Source: Paludisphaera borealis
GTDB taxonomy: Bacteria > Planctomycetota > Planctomycetia > Isosphaerales > Isosphaeraceae
Direction: 5' to 3'
Assembly: GCF_001956985.1 (NCBI RefSeq)
Contig: NZ_CP019082.1
Span: 372,001-436,000, forward strand
Length of the DNA stretch: 64,000 nucleotides
Under the pieces are notes generated by a model. That model did no database searches and was not told the DNA's origin. It worked only from the letters and a program-made list of their open reading frames with translations. The position numbers and the translations under genes were made by a program. Within the stretch, counting starts at the first letter, position 1. The number at the start of each line of letters is the position of its first letter. Shown here in pieces: positions 10,039 through 19,439 of the stretch.

Positions 10039-10246
10039 CGGTTTACTTTTTTGGGATGCAGGCGAGTCGGGGCCGAATTCCCTTCTCCCCGCATGCGGGG
10101 AGAAGGTGCCCCGAAGGGGCGGATGAGGAGGGGCTTCGATCGCCTCGGCCGTTGAAATCCCCCTCATCCGGCCGTTCCGGCCTCCTTCTCCCGTCGCGAG
10201 GGAAGAAGGCATGTTCGCGACAGCCTGCTTTGATTGCTGTATGCAA
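10039..10246. repeat. Dispersed repeat with 26-nt perfect palindrome between convergent genes
   Basis: This 200-bp intergenic element separates two convergent genes. It contains a perfect 26-nt palindrome at 10081-10106 (CCTTCTCCCC core arm), and an inverted counterpart at about 10156-10209 with the same CTTCTCCC / GGATGAGG words. A shorter diverged relative lies at 52464-52575: the first 45 bp (CGGTTTACTTTT, GATGCAGGCG, CGGGGCCGAA) align with few changes. It could act as a two-way terminator for the converging DUF1552 and LRR genes. Confidence 0.7.
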
Positions 10247-10247
10247 C

Positions 10248-11345
10248 TCAATTGCCGCCGCGCCTCGGCTCGGGGCTCGCGATCGCCGGCTTCTTCCACC
10301 AACTCACCAGGCAACCCGGCAAGGCGTCGCGGAGCGTCTGGGCCTGCTCTGGCGTGACGTCGCCGCCGCCGATGAAGAGCTGTTTCAGGCCCTTTTTCGC
10401 GGAGAGCTGCGTCAGCCCTTTCGCGGTGACGCTCGTCTCCGGCAGTTCGAGGACCTCCAAGGATTCCATCTTCAGGAAGACGGGAACCGCCGCGTCGTCG
10501 ATGCCTTTGGCTTTCCAGAGCTTCAGCCGCCGCAGCCTGGGCAAGCCGCTGAGAGCCGATATTCCCTTACTGGTCACCCGGGTCGCCCGGAGGTCCAGCG
10601 TCCGCAGGTTCTTCAAGCGAGCCAGCTCCGCGACGCCTCGATCCGACACATTGGTCTCGCCCAGATCGAGAACTTTCAACTGAGCAAGTTGCGCGATCTG
10701 GCCGATGTTGAAGTCCGTCACGGCGACGCTCCAGAGGCCCGAGTCGGTCCGCTGCTGGCCGGAGACGCTCAGTTCCTTGAGCGCGGGGAGCGACTTCAGA
10801 GTCGACAGCGCGGCCCCGCTCATCTTGTTTCCGCCGAACGCGAGATGTTCGAGGTGATCGAGGCTCTCCAGCAGCTCGAAGGAGTCGTCATTGACCCGGC
10901 TGTGGCCGACGTCGAGGAATCGGAGATTTGTCATCTGCGCGATGTGCTCGAACAGCGTGCTGGTCACCTTCGTGCCGCGCAGGTTCAGGTGTTCGAGGTT
11001 TTTCCAGTGCTTCAGGTGGGCGATCCCCTCGTCGGTGACGAACTCCGCATAGTACAGGTCGAGCGTTTTCACGTTCGTCAGCGGGGCCAGGTGCTCCAGG
11101 CCCTGGTCGGTGATCTTCGTATAAGCCAGGTTGACGCTCTCCAGTCGCGGCAGCCGCGCCAGCTTCGCCAGGTCGGCGTCCGTCACCCAGGAGTCGCTCA
11201 GATCGACGCCGATCGTTTCTCCGGCGGCGTTGCGGACGCAACGCGCGCCGAGCGCGGCGTCGGGACCGTCGTCGGCCGAGGCGGACGGCGACGCCAAGGC
11301 CACGCCAAGCCCCGCAAGCCACCAACACATCGCGCTGCGAACCAT
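10248..11345 (-). CDS. Secreted leucine-rich-repeat protein
   Basis: A 365-residue protein with a signal peptide (CWWLAGLGVALASPSASA) followed by about twelve bacterial LRRs of 23-25 residues, of the form L..L..L.LR.T.VTD.G. The ATG at 11345 is taken over upstream in-frame starts because AGGAG lies 6 nt before it and the hydrophobic signal follows directly. It sits 28 nt after the related 682-residue LRR gene and is probably the last gene of a minus-strand unit that begins with an esterase. LRRs of this class bind protein ligands; the partner is unknown. A short Pro/Arg-rich tail follows the last repeat. Confidence 0.88.
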   Translation of the reverse strand: MVRSAMCWWLAGLGVALASPSASADDGPDAALGARCVRNAAGETIGVDLSDSWVTDADLAKLARLPRLESVNLAYTKITDQGLEHLAPLTNVKTLDLYYAEFVTDEGIAHLKHWKNLEHLNLRGTKVTSTLFEHIAQMTNLRFLDVGHSRVNDDSFELLESLDHLEHLAFGGNKMSGAALSTLKSLPALKELSVSGQQRTDSGLWSVAVTDFNIGQIAQLAQLKVLDLGETNVSDRGVAELARLKNLRTLDLRATRVTSKGISALSGLPRLRRLKLWKAKGIDDAAVPVFLKMESLEVLELPETSVTAKGLTQLSAKKGLKQLFIGGGDVTPEQAQTLRDALPGCLVSWWKKPAIASPEPRRGGN

Positions 11346-11373
11346 GATTGCTCCTGCATGTGTTGAGGGTCGA

Positions 11374-13422
11374 TCAGCTTCGACGGCGTTTGGGATCGCT
11401 CGACTTCGCATCGAAGAGGATTTCGCACTGGGGCGCCGCCTCATGGATCCGGCGATGACCCTTCTCCGTGACGAACGTGTGGTAGAGGTTCAGATCGCGG
11501 AGCTTCTGGAATTTCGCCAGCCGCTCCGTGGAGCCGTCGCCGATGTTGGTGCTGTCGAGGCTGAGCCGCCGGAGGTTCGTCAGGCCGCCGAGCGCTTCCA
11601 GGCCCTTGTCGCCGACGTCCGTGTAATCGAGGTTCAGATCCACAAGTTCGGTGAAACGGCCGACGACGGGCATGCTCGCGTCGGTGATCCGGGTGCGGAT
11701 CAACGCCAGCTCCTGAAGCTGCTTGAGGGGTTCGAGCTTCGCCAGCGCCCCGTCGGTGACCCGCGTATAGTTGAGCAACAGAGCCTTGAGGCCCGACATC
11801 CGTCCCAGCTTCGCGAGCCCCTTGTCCCCGATGTCCGTGCCCGCCAGATCGAGCCGCCGCAGCGCTTTCAGCGACTCCAGGTAGGCCAGGCTGGAATCGG
11901 TCACGTCGGTATAAGACAGGTCGAGATCCCGCAGGGAGGCGACGCCCGACAGGTGAGCCAGTCCTTGATCGTTGACGGGTGAGCTGGACAGATTCAACCT
12001 TTCGAGTGCGAGGCCCCGCAGGTGCTTCAGGCCCGCGCCGGTGATCTGAGTGTGAGAGAGCCCCAGCTCGCGCAGGCTAGTCAGACCGGCCAGAGCAGCC
12101 AGGCCGTCGTCCGAGATCGTCGCGCCGTCCAGGTCCAGCGCTTCGAGGCTGGTCAGAGCCGCCAGGTGCTGGACGCCGAGGTTTCCGATCTCCGTCGATC
12201 GGAGCACCAGCTTTCGGAGGTGCTTCAAGCCCTCCAGGTTCCGGAGCAGATCGTCCGACACGCTCGTCGAGGCCAGCGAGATTTCCCTCAATTGGCCGTT
12301 CTCGACGTCGGCCCGGCCGCCGATCGAACGCACCCATCGGGCCACGATCTCGTCTCCCTGGCCGGCGACGATCCGGTCCGCCCCTTCGGGAAGGCTGGGC
12401 CGTACCGAGGGGTCGAGGAAGCTCACCTCGCACCGCGGCGCGGAGGCGCGCAGGCGGTCCACGCCCGCCCGGGTCACGCGCGTGTAGCGGAGATCGACGA
12501 CGCTGAGGTGCTTGAGGTCTTTGAGCACCTCGACGCCCACGTTGGTGACCTTGGTCCCGTAGAGGTTCAGTTCTTCCAGGTCGGCCATATTCGCCAGGTG
12601 CCGGGCTCCCTCGTCCGTCAGCGCGGCCCCTTGCAAGTTCAGCTTCTTCAGCTTCGTCATCCCTCGCAGGTGAGCGATTCCGGCGTCCGTGATCCGCGTT
12701 CCGCCGAGGTCCAGTTGCTCGACGTTCACCAGCCCGCTGAGGTTCCTCAGGCCCTCGTCGCTGATCACGGCGTCGCGAAGCAGAAGCCTGCGCAGCTTGG
12801 TGAGGCCCTTCATCTGCCGCAGGCCCTCGTCGTTCACGGGGCAATAGACGAGGTTGAGGGCTTCGAGATTCGTGAACGGAGCCAGATGACGGCCGCGCAC
12901 GTGAGTGTCTTCCAGACTCAGCACCCGGAGACTCGGCGCGAGGGCCGCGATCGCTTCGATCCCCTCGTCCTCGAACTTGATCGATTCGAGATAGGTGTAG
13001 CTGAATGTCAGTTCTTCGAGCGAGCGAATGCGCGCGAGATGGCGCAGCTCGCGGCTGTAATCGATGTTCGCCCCCGCGCTCGGGTTCCACATGGGGCCGG
13101 GAAGGTTCAGAATCTTCAAGCGGGTCAATTCGCTCAAGCGTTGCAGCTCGGGGGGATTGATATTGGTTCCCACCAGGTCCGCCAGCTCAAGATGAAAGTC
13201 GGCCGCCGGCAGCTCCGTCAGATCTCGAATCCGCTCGCCCCGCCCCTCAAGGCGCACCGAACCGCCCATCAGGATCACCCATTCGGCGACCTGCCGATCC
13301 AACGGCTGGGCCCGCAACGGCGACGACGCCAGGCAGATGACAAGGCAGAACCCGACCGCATGGATCACGGAACGAGCAAGCGAGTCGCGAGCCGTTGTTT
13401 TCATGGTTCGTGATCCGATCAC
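11374..13422 (-). CDS. Large secreted leucine-rich-repeat protein
   Basis: A 682-residue protein with a signal peptide (residues about 15-38, ending SSPLRA) and two blocks of about ten LRRs each, separated near residues 335-375 by a linker that repeats the N-terminal QxAEWVxxxGGxV pattern (here EIVARWVRSIGGRADVENG). This suggests an internal duplication. The start is a GTG at 13422 that overlaps the TGA of the upstream oxidoreductase (GTGA), with GGAGG 5 nt before it, so translation is probably coupled. An ATG at 13404 is the alternative. The function is likely extracellular or periplasmic protein binding. Confidence 0.88.
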   Translation of the reverse strand: MIGSRTMKTTARDSLARSVIHAVGFCLVICLASSPLRAQPLDRQVAEWVILMGGSVRLEGRGERIRDLTELPAADFHLELADLVGTNINPPELQRLSELTRLKILNLPGPMWNPSAGANIDYSRELRHLARIRSLEELTFSYTYLESIKFEDEGIEAIAALAPSLRVLSLEDTHVRGRHLAPFTNLEALNLVYCPVNDEGLRQMKGLTKLRRLLLRDAVISDEGLRNLSGLVNVEQLDLGGTRITDAGIAHLRGMTKLKKLNLQGAALTDEGARHLANMADLEELNLYGTKVTNVGVEVLKDLKHLSVVDLRYTRVTRAGVDRLRASAPRCEVSFLDPSVRPSLPEGADRIVAGQGDEIVARWVRSIGGRADVENGQLREISLASTSVSDDLLRNLEGLKHLRKLVLRSTEIGNLGVQHLAALTSLEALDLDGATISDDGLAALAGLTSLRELGLSHTQITGAGLKHLRGLALERLNLSSSPVNDQGLAHLSGVASLRDLDLSYTDVTDSSLAYLESLKALRRLDLAGTDIGDKGLAKLGRMSGLKALLLNYTRVTDGALAKLEPLKQLQELALIRTRITDASMPVVGRFTELVDLNLDYTDVGDKGLEALGGLTNLRRLSLDSTNIGDGSTERLAKFQKLRDLNLYHTFVTEKGHRRIHEAAPQCEILFDAKSSDPKRRRS

Positions 13423-14867
13423 ACCTGGCCCTCCGTCGGCACCACGAACGGGCGGCGGTATTCGCGGGTCAGCAAGGCATCGGCGTCCGGGTTGTTCGAG
13501 AATGCCTCCCGCTCGGAATCGATCCGCAAGAGTGGGCCGACGGTCAGCTTGTAGCGTTCCAGGTCGACCCCGTTGTCGCGGAGATGCTTCGTCATCTTCT
13601 CGAACGTTTTCCCCACCTCCGCGTTGAGTTTGGAATCCTCGATCCGTCGCGCAATCTCCTTCACACCCTCGGGCTGTCCCAGGCGCTGCGAGATGTTGCC
13701 GACGTGGCAGAGCGCGGTCGACTGGTGGCCCTCGCGGATGTCGGCCTTGAGGTCGCCCCGCCGACCATTACGGACCGCCTGGATGAAATTGACGAAGTGG
13801 TCCTCGGGTCGGCCTTCAAAAGTGCGGACGAGGTTGCCGTCTCGATCGAACAGGGACGACTCGGCGACGAAGCCTTCCGTGCCGTGGATGACGTGGCCGG
13901 CCTTGAACTTCGAGCTGAAGGGATCGGTCTTCAGCCCCCGGACCTCTTGCACGATCGTGGCCTTCCCGAAAGTGTGGGCGACCATCTGCGTGTTGGGCGT
14001 CTCGCCCGCGTCCTCGTACCCCAGCCGACCGCCGATGCTGAGCACCGAGTCTCCCAGGCCGTTGAGGTCCATCAGCCAGCGGCAGATGTCCACATAGTGG
14101 ATGTTGTTGTTCCCCAGCTCGCCGTTGCCGGTGTTCCAGACCCAGTGCCAGTCGTAGTGAAGGTTCGGGCGCGTGAGCGGGACGTCGGCGGCCGGTCCCA
14201 TGAACAGGTTGTAATCCACGTTCTTGGGAACCGTGTACGTCCCGCGCGGGCCGATGCTCCCGCGTTCTCCGTAGACGATGGTCCGCGCGAACGTCACGTC
14301 GCCGAGCTTCCCCTCGCGGATGAACTCGGCGGCCGCGGCGAGGGCGGTGTTGGAGCGATTCTGCGTCCCCGTCTGGCAGAGCCGGCCGGTCTTGTCCGCC
14401 ACCTGCACGATCCGCCGCCCCTCGGAAACGTTGTGGCTGACCGGCTTCTCGACGTACACGTGCTTGCCGGCCTGCATCGCCCAGATCGCCGCGAGCGCGT
14501 GCCAGTGGTTCGGCGCGGCGATCGAGACCGTGTCCACCGACTTGTCGTCGAAGATCACACGCAGGTCCTGGACGGCCTTCGGCCGGCGGCCGGTGGCCTT
14601 CTCGACCGAAGCGGCCAGCTCGTCGGCGAGCTGACGATCGGGATCGCAGACGTAGGCGATCTCGACCCCCTTTTGCCGGCCGAAATCCGCGGCGTGCACG
14701 CGCCCGCGCGTCCGGCAGCCGATCACCGCGTGCCGGATCGTATCATTGGCCGAGGCTCGCTTCGTTTCCTGCGCCTGCGTTCGCGGGACGTTCGAACCCA
14801 CGGCCACGGCGGCCGCCGTCGCGATCATCGATTCCTCGAAGAACTGCCGTCGAGTGGTGCGCGTCAT
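13419..14867 (-). CDS. Gfo/Idh/MocA-family oxidoreductase, exported
   Basis: A 482-residue NAD(P)-dependent oxidoreductase. A twin-arginine signal (TTRRQFFEES) opens the protein. The Rossmann segment is HAVIGCRTRGRVHA, a variant of GxGxxG, and the signature EKPVSHN carries the catalytic Lys; NWHALAAIWAMQAGKHVYVEKP is the usual run-up. The C-terminal half matches the planctomycete dehydrogenase dimerisation domain (NTGNGELGNNNIHYVDICRW). It lies between a double esterase upstream and an overlapping LRR gene downstream. Proteins of this class oxidise sugars or inositols; the substrate cannot be read from the sequence. Confidence 0.92.
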   Translation of the reverse strand: MTRTTRRQFFEESMIATAAAVAVGSNVPRTQAQETKRASANDTIRHAVIGCRTRGRVHAADFGRQKGVEIAYVCDPDRQLADELAASVEKATGRRPKAVQDLRVIFDDKSVDTVSIAAPNHWHALAAIWAMQAGKHVYVEKPVSHNVSEGRRIVQVADKTGRLCQTGTQNRSNTALAAAAEFIREGKLGDVTFARTIVYGERGSIGPRGTYTVPKNVDYNLFMGPAADVPLTRPNLHYDWHWVWNTGNGELGNNNIHYVDICRWLMDLNGLGDSVLSIGGRLGYEDAGETPNTQMVAHTFGKATIVQEVRGLKTDPFSSKFKAGHVIHGTEGFVAESSLFDRDGNLVRTFEGRPEDHFVNFIQAVRNGRRGDLKADIREGHQSTALCHVGNISQRLGQPEGVKEIARRIEDSKLNAEVGKTFEKMTKHLRDNGVDLERYKLTVGPLLRIDSEREAFSNNPDADALLTREYRRPFVVPTEGQV

Positions 14868-14913
14868 GAAGGTCTGACTCCTGTTGATCGCGATCTTGAG
14901 ACCGGCATGGGGA

Positions 14914-16917
14914 TCACGGGGATTTGGCCGCCGAGACCGTGAGAGCCTCGGAGCCGAGGGCGTGGTAGGCGGCGCGGGTCCAGTCGTACGGGCCGACGTC
15001 GGGGACGCGCAACGCGCACGGGCGTGGGGCGACGAGGCTGGCGATCTGCGGCAGGTCGCCGACGGCGAGCAAGCCGGGCGCTTCGGCCAGGGCCGAGCGT
15101 CCGCCGGCCTCGAACTGGGCGCGGTCGGTCGGAGGGAGGCTGGCGGCGACGGCGGCGATCTCCGGGGCCAGCGCGGCGGCGAACAGCACGGCCTTGCCCC
15201 AACGGCCGTCGCCCTTGAGCGAGATCGAGGCGGCGTCGCGGCGGGTCCTCCACAACTCGGCGACGCGGAGGACGTCGAACGCCTCCTGGCCGACGCGGGG
15301 CCGGCCGAGGAACCAGGCGGCGTTGTCGGTGCGGCGGCCTCCCCAATCCACCTCGCCGGTTCCGCGCGGCTCGACCACCAGCGCGGCCTTTCCGGCGGCC
15401 AGAGCCGACTCGACCTCGGCGCGCGACTGGGCCCGCTCGCCGACGATGAGCACGACGGGCAGCGGCCCCGCGCCGGCCGGCCGGAACTCGGCCACGGGGA
15501 TCGTGATGCCGGGCTCGGTCTCGATCGCGTGGAACGTGGTACGGACGCCCCCCGCCTCGGCGTCCCGGACGGCCCGGATGGTCGGCGGCTTCAGCCCGGT
15601 CGGCAGGCCGAGCTTCTTCGCCAGCGCGGGACGCGTCTTGGCGGCGTGGGCGGCGGCGTCTTCGCGGGTTCCGGGGGCGTGAGGAACCGGGATCTCGGCG
15701 ACCCATTCGCGGTAGACGTCGTGGTACGTCTTGTTTCCGGCGGGGAGGCCGACCCGGAGGGTTTCAAGCGGCTCGGGCGTGACCGGCAGATCGCCATTGA
15801 CCCCGCTCGGAGCGTGGAGCAGTTCCCGCTCGACCCAGGCGTAAAGCTCTTCGCGCTTGTCGGCCTGATAGCCGTGGCGGGTGGGCGACTCGACGTGCGT
15901 GATCTTGTCCCCTGCCCCATGGAGTTCATAGACCCTCTTCGCCCATCGGTAGGAGCGTTCGGCCTCTTCCCAGGGGAACTCCAGGTCGTCGGTCCGTCGC
16001 TTCGAGGTCACGATGAGCGTCGGCCTCGGGGCGTGGAGGGCCAGGAGGACGCCGATGTCGGCGACCCGTCGGGCCCCCGGCGGCCGCTGGTGCCAGTCCC
16101 AGTTGCGGTCGTTGTCGATCCAGTAGTCGAAGGTCGAGACCGAGCAGACCGGGACGCTGAGCTTGACGCGGTCGTCGAGGGCGGTGATCCAGTAGGTCGA
16201 GTTCGAGCCGCCGGATTCTCCCGTGAACCCGAGCCGGTCCGCGTCGACCTCGGGCCGAGCCGCCAGGACGTCGAGCGCGCGGCGGGCGTCGAGGATCTCA
16301 AGCGCCGTCGGGCACCGCTCGCTGAACGAGAAATCGCTGATGCCGTGGTCGTTGCCGCCGCCGTGCGGGACCGGGTCGTGGCCGTCGCCGTCGCCGCCGG
16401 TGTTCCGCTCGAAGCAGTTCATGTAGTCGTACGACAGCACCACGCAGCCGCGCCGGACCAGATTGACGTTCCGGGCCTGCACGAAATCGGCCGCCTTGCT
16501 CGCCTTGTAGTGGTGCCCGCTGATGCTGGCGACGCCCGGCGCCTTCTCCGGCGGAATCCGGTCGGGCACGTAAAGGAGGGCGGGGACCGCCATGCCGGGC
16601 CAGCTCTCGTAAGTCAACTTCTCGATCGTGTAGCCGTCGCGCCGGAGGGTCTCCCCGACGCGCGCCTGGAGCGGCCACGACGGCGGCCAGACCCCCCGCA
16701 GGCCGATGACGTCCAGCAGCGCCTCGCGGATCGCCGCGCGCCGAGCCTCCCAGTCGCGGATAGAGGTGCCCTCCGCGAGCGGGAGCGGAACGAGCTGGGC
16801 GTCGACCCAGCGCCGCATCGCGTTCTTGGCCACGTCGGGCGGAAGGATGGGGTCGTTGAACCACGCGTCCGGGAGGCTGCCGACCAGGGCGAGAACGATC
16901 GCGAGGTGGTTCATCAT
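14914..16917 (-). CDS. Acetyl-xylan-esterase-like alpha/beta hydrolase with duplicated hydrolase region
   Basis: A 667-residue protein. The N-terminal half is a full alpha/beta hydrolase: GESGGSNSTYW is the nucleophile elbow, ISGHHYKASK the oxyanion region, and THVESPTRHGYQ gives a candidate His. The C-terminal half (from about residue 400) repeats the fold in weaker form (VAEFRPAGAGPLPVVLIVGE) with no clear GxSxG; the equivalent position reads SISLKGDGRWGK, so it is probably non-catalytic. The signal peptide is short (MMNHLAIVLALVGSLP). It heads a minus-strand run of oxidoreductase and LRR genes. It is likely a deacetylase of plant or algal polysaccharide, by family only. Confidence 0.85.
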   Translation of the reverse strand: MMNHLAIVLALVGSLPDAWFNDPILPPDVAKNAMRRWVDAQLVPLPLAEGTSIRDWEARRAAIREALLDVIGLRGVWPPSWPLQARVGETLRRDGYTIEKLTYESWPGMAVPALLYVPDRIPPEKAPGVASISGHHYKASKAADFVQARNVNLVRRGCVVLSYDYMNCFERNTGGDGDGHDPVPHGGGNDHGISDFSFSERCPTALEILDARRALDVLAARPEVDADRLGFTGESGGSNSTYWITALDDRVKLSVPVCSVSTFDYWIDNDRNWDWHQRPPGARRVADIGVLLALHAPRPTLIVTSKRRTDDLEFPWEEAERSYRWAKRVYELHGAGDKITHVESPTRHGYQADKREELYAWVERELLHAPSGVNGDLPVTPEPLETLRVGLPAGNKTYHDVYREWVAEIPVPHAPGTREDAAAHAAKTRPALAKKLGLPTGLKPPTIRAVRDAEAGGVRTTFHAIETEPGITIPVAEFRPAGAGPLPVVLIVGERAQSRAEVESALAAGKAALVVEPRGTGEVDWGGRRTDNAAWFLGRPRVGQEAFDVLRVAELWRTRRDAASISLKGDGRWGKAVLFAAALAPEIAAVAASLPPTDRAQFEAGGRSALAEAPGLLAVGDLPQIASLVAPRPCALRVPDVGPYDWTRAAYHALGSEALTVSAAKSP

Positions 16918-17417
16918 TCCTCGATCGGGTTGAGGGTTGCCGGGACGACGTGTTCGAAGCCGATCCGGAGGGAACGGCGCTTCGACTCACCCGTCGGCAT
17001 CCCGCCTCGGATCTCGACAAGATGCTCGATGCGATCGAGTTTTACAAGGGTGTAGAATGACTCCTGGCCGGGAGCGAAGGCCCGTTCCACCGATCCGCTC
17101 GCGCGCCCTTCGCGAGTAGTTTGGGCCGCCTGAGATGACTACGGAGCGCGGGGGGGGGCAAGATGGGCGTGGAAGCAGTCCGACCGGCGTGACGGTAAAC
17201 CACGCGCCACGATCGGCGAACTCTTGAGATCGACGAACTACGGCGACTCGTCAAAGCCGCCCGCACCGTCCCAGCCTGGTGGAAACGGAAGGCGAACCCA
17301 TAAGCAAAGACTTTGCCGCACGCTGGGGACGGAACGAATCGAAATCCGTCGGGTTCTGGCGTGACGACGAGGTCGGACGGTCGGACGAGCAACCGGGCGG
17401 AGAGGCATCGACCCGAG
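16918..17417. other. Gene-free interval between esterase and tRNA terminator
   Basis: About 500 bp with no convincing coding frame on either strand. It contains a run of nine G near 17,150 and should hold the promoter of the minus-strand esterase operon, but I see no clear -35/-10 pair. Confidence 0.4.
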
Positions 17418-17445
17418 AAAAGACGGGGTTTGACGGCCCCCCGTC
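17418..17445 (-). terminator. Intrinsic terminator downstream of tRNA-Lys
   Basis: On the minus strand a 7-bp stem GACGGGG / CCCCGTC with a 10-nt loop is followed directly by TTTTC. It lies 15 nt past the tRNA 3' end, the expected place for a factor-independent terminator. Confidence 0.65.
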
Positions 17446-17460
17446 GGCCGAAGTGAAAAG

Positions 17461-17533
<73 letters not shown>

Positions 17534-17561
17534 GAATGCGGCAGGCGTATTCGACAGGTCT

Positions 17562-17590
17562 ATCATGACGGTTCCTCGCGCCGATTGCAA
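17562..17590 (-). promoter_or_regulatory. Sigma70-type promoter of tRNA-Lys
   Basis: On the minus strand TTGCAA (-35, 17585-17590) and CATGAT (-10, 17562-17567) are 17 bp apart, each matching 4 of 6 consensus bases. The expected start site is about 20 nt before the tRNA 5' end. Confidence 0.5.
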
Positions 17591-17743
17591 GATCGGCTTG
17601 GGAAGGAAAAGGGAGAATTGGAAACTCGGGGTGTGGTGTGGTGGAACGGGAGTAGGCTTGGACTTGCACCGGGGCTATAATCCTCAAGGAACGTGAATGT
17701 TCGGGCTCGGATCGGCTCGGGGAACGGCGCTCGGGGGCTGGCG

Positions 17744-18517
17744 ATGCGGAAGGATTTGGACGACGTCATCCAGGGGTGGCCGTACGACCCGGAGCCGGGC
17801 GAGGTTCTGGCTCGCGAGGTTCGGGCGCGCGACGGGCGGAGCGTTTTGCAGATCCGGATCGAACTTGGCGTGCTCCAGCTCGAGGTCGTCGGGCGGCCCG
17901 ACGGCAACCGTCCTCACGGCTCGACCACCTATCTCGAATACCTCCGATATCACGCCGCCAACCGCAGCCAAAGCGCCGACGGCAAGGGGCCGGCCTGGAC
18001 GATGTCGCAGCACCACTGCGTCGAGGCCGATCGCGAGTTCGTCCAGTTCTACCACCGCCGCATGGCCTGGCTGTCGCTGCGGCGGTACGAGAAGGCCGTT
18101 CAGGATTCCGACCACACCCTGGCCCTCATGGACTTCGTCCGCAAGTACGGCGGCGACGACGAATACATCGCCTCCCACGAGCAGTTTCGGGGGCTCGTCC
18201 AGTTCCACAGGGCCCAGGCCCAGGCCGCCATGTCACTCGAGCGGCGGCGGCCCGAAGAGGCCGTCGACGCCCTCCGCGAAGGCGTCGAGAAGCTCACCCA
18301 GCATCAGCGCCTCTGGTGGGAGGATCATGACCCATCCGAGTCTCCCAATCCGTCTCTGATCGAGCAGCTCCGCCTCAACGAGCAAGAGATCCGCAAGAAC
18401 TTCGCCGTCGAGAAGACCCTCCGCGAGCAGCTTGACGAGGCCGTGGCCCGCGAGGATTACGAGCAGGCCGCCCGCCTCCGCGACCAGATCCGGGCCCAGG
18501 CCAAGGCCCGGCGCTGA
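17744..18517 (+). CDS. UvrB/UvrC-motif protein
   Basis: A 257-residue cytoplasmic protein. Residues 1-60 (MRKDLDDVIQGWPYDPEPGE onward) form a small conserved beta-rich unit seen in planctomycete homologues. The middle is helical with a TPR-like tendency (LSLRRYEKAVQDSDHTLALM). The C-terminal 40 residues carry a UvrB/UvrC interaction motif (LREQLDEAVAREDYEQAARL). That motif is known from UvrB, UvrC, ClpC adaptors and McsA as a helical-hairpin contact. The frame extends upstream to a GTG at 17693; the ATG at 17744 has a G-rich ribosome site and gives the likelier N-terminus. The function is unknown. Confidence 0.85.
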   Translation: MRKDLDDVIQGWPYDPEPGEVLAREVRARDGRSVLQIRIELGVLQLEVVGRPDGNRPHGSTTYLEYLRYHAANRSQSADGKGPAWTMSQHHCVEADREFVQFYHRRMAWLSLRRYEKAVQDSDHTLALMDFVRKYGGDDEYIASHEQFRGLVQFHRAQAQAAMSLERRRPEEAVDALREGVEKLTQHQRLWWEDHDPSESPNPSLIEQLRLNEQEIRKNFAVEKTLREQLDEAVAREDYEQAARLRDQIRAQAKARR

Positions 18518-18545
18518 GTCCCCCCCTTCCCCGCAACGGCCGCCG

Positions 18546-19439
18546 TCAGTGCGACGGCCGCGACCAGTCGACCCGGTCGGCGGGGAAAACCGGGCCTTCG
18601 ACGCAGACGCGCCGGAGGTCGGGCTCGCCATCGGCCTGAAGGATCGGGGTCACGCAACTGAAGCAGGCGCCGAAGCCGCAGGCCATGTGGTTTTCGAGCG
18701 AGACGTCGCAGGGGATCTTGTGGGTCTCGACCAGCCGGGCGACGGCCGCGAGCATCGCCGGCGGGCCGCAGGCGACCACCCGACTCGGCCGCTCTCCGCG
18801 CTCGAGTCGCTCGGCCAGAAGCTGGGTCACGAAGCCGTGGCGGCCCGCCGAACCGTCGTCGGTCGCGATCTCCACGTCGATGCCGGCCTTCCGGAAGTCG
18901 TCCACGCCGGCCAGCAGCTCGGCCGTCCGCACCCCGTAAAGGAGCGTCGCCGACTCGACCCGGCCGCGGTCTTCCGTCCCGGCCCGATCGCCGTAGGACG
19001 CCGTTCCGAGCCAGTCGCGGCCCAGGGCCAAAAACGGCGTCTGGCCCACGCCGCCGGCCACGAACACGACCGGCCCCGGCCCGGGAGGCGGCCCGAACCC
19101 GTTGCCCAAGGGCCCCCAGACCGCCAGCCGCTCGCCCGCCCGACGACCGGCCAGCGACGCCGTCCCCCGGCCGATCACCAGGTACACGACGTCAAATGAA
19201 TAAGCGTTTCCTGATGCATTGCGGTGGACGTCGTATAGGGCGAAGGGGCGTCCGAGCAGGGGGTCGGAGGCTCCTTCGGCACCGGTCCGGATCATCACGA
19301 ACTGGCCTGGCAGGATGCGCCGAGCCAGCTCGGGGTCGGCGATCCTCAGCCGGTAGGTGTCGAGGGCGATCGCTTGGTTCTCGACGATCGTCGCCCCGGC
19401 GCGGACGACCGCGCTGGGGGCTTGGGCTTCGAGGCTCAT
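18546..19439 (-). CDS. pyrK: Dihydroorotate dehydrogenase electron-transfer subunit-like protein (PyrK type)
   Basis: A 297-residue ferredoxin-reductase-like protein. RRILPGQFVMIRT and GRPFALYDV form the FAD-binding barrel, VVFVAGGVGQTPFLAL starts the NAD-binding domain, and the C-terminal cysteines (CGFGACFSCVTP and RRVCVEGPVF) form the [2Fe-2S] site typical of PyrK. Its ATG overlaps the TGA of the pseudouridine synthase (ATGA), so the two are translated together. No catalytic PyrD subunit is in the window. The PyrK identity is by family pattern; a more general NAD-dependent electron-transfer subunit is possible. Confidence 0.85.
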   Translation of the reverse strand: MSLEAQAPSAVVRAGATIVENQAIALDTYRLRIADPELARRILPGQFVMIRTGAEGASDPLLGRPFALYDVHRNASGNAYSFDVVYLVIGRGTASLAGRRAGERLAVWGPLGNGFGPPPGPGPVVFVAGGVGQTPFLALGRDWLGTASYGDRAGTEDRGRVESATLLYGVRTAELLAGVDDFRKAGIDVEIATDDGSAGRHGFVTQLLAERLERGERPSRVVACGPPAMLAAVARLVETHKIPCDVSLENHMACGFGACFSCVTPILQADGEPDLRRVCVEGPVFPADRVDWSRPSH

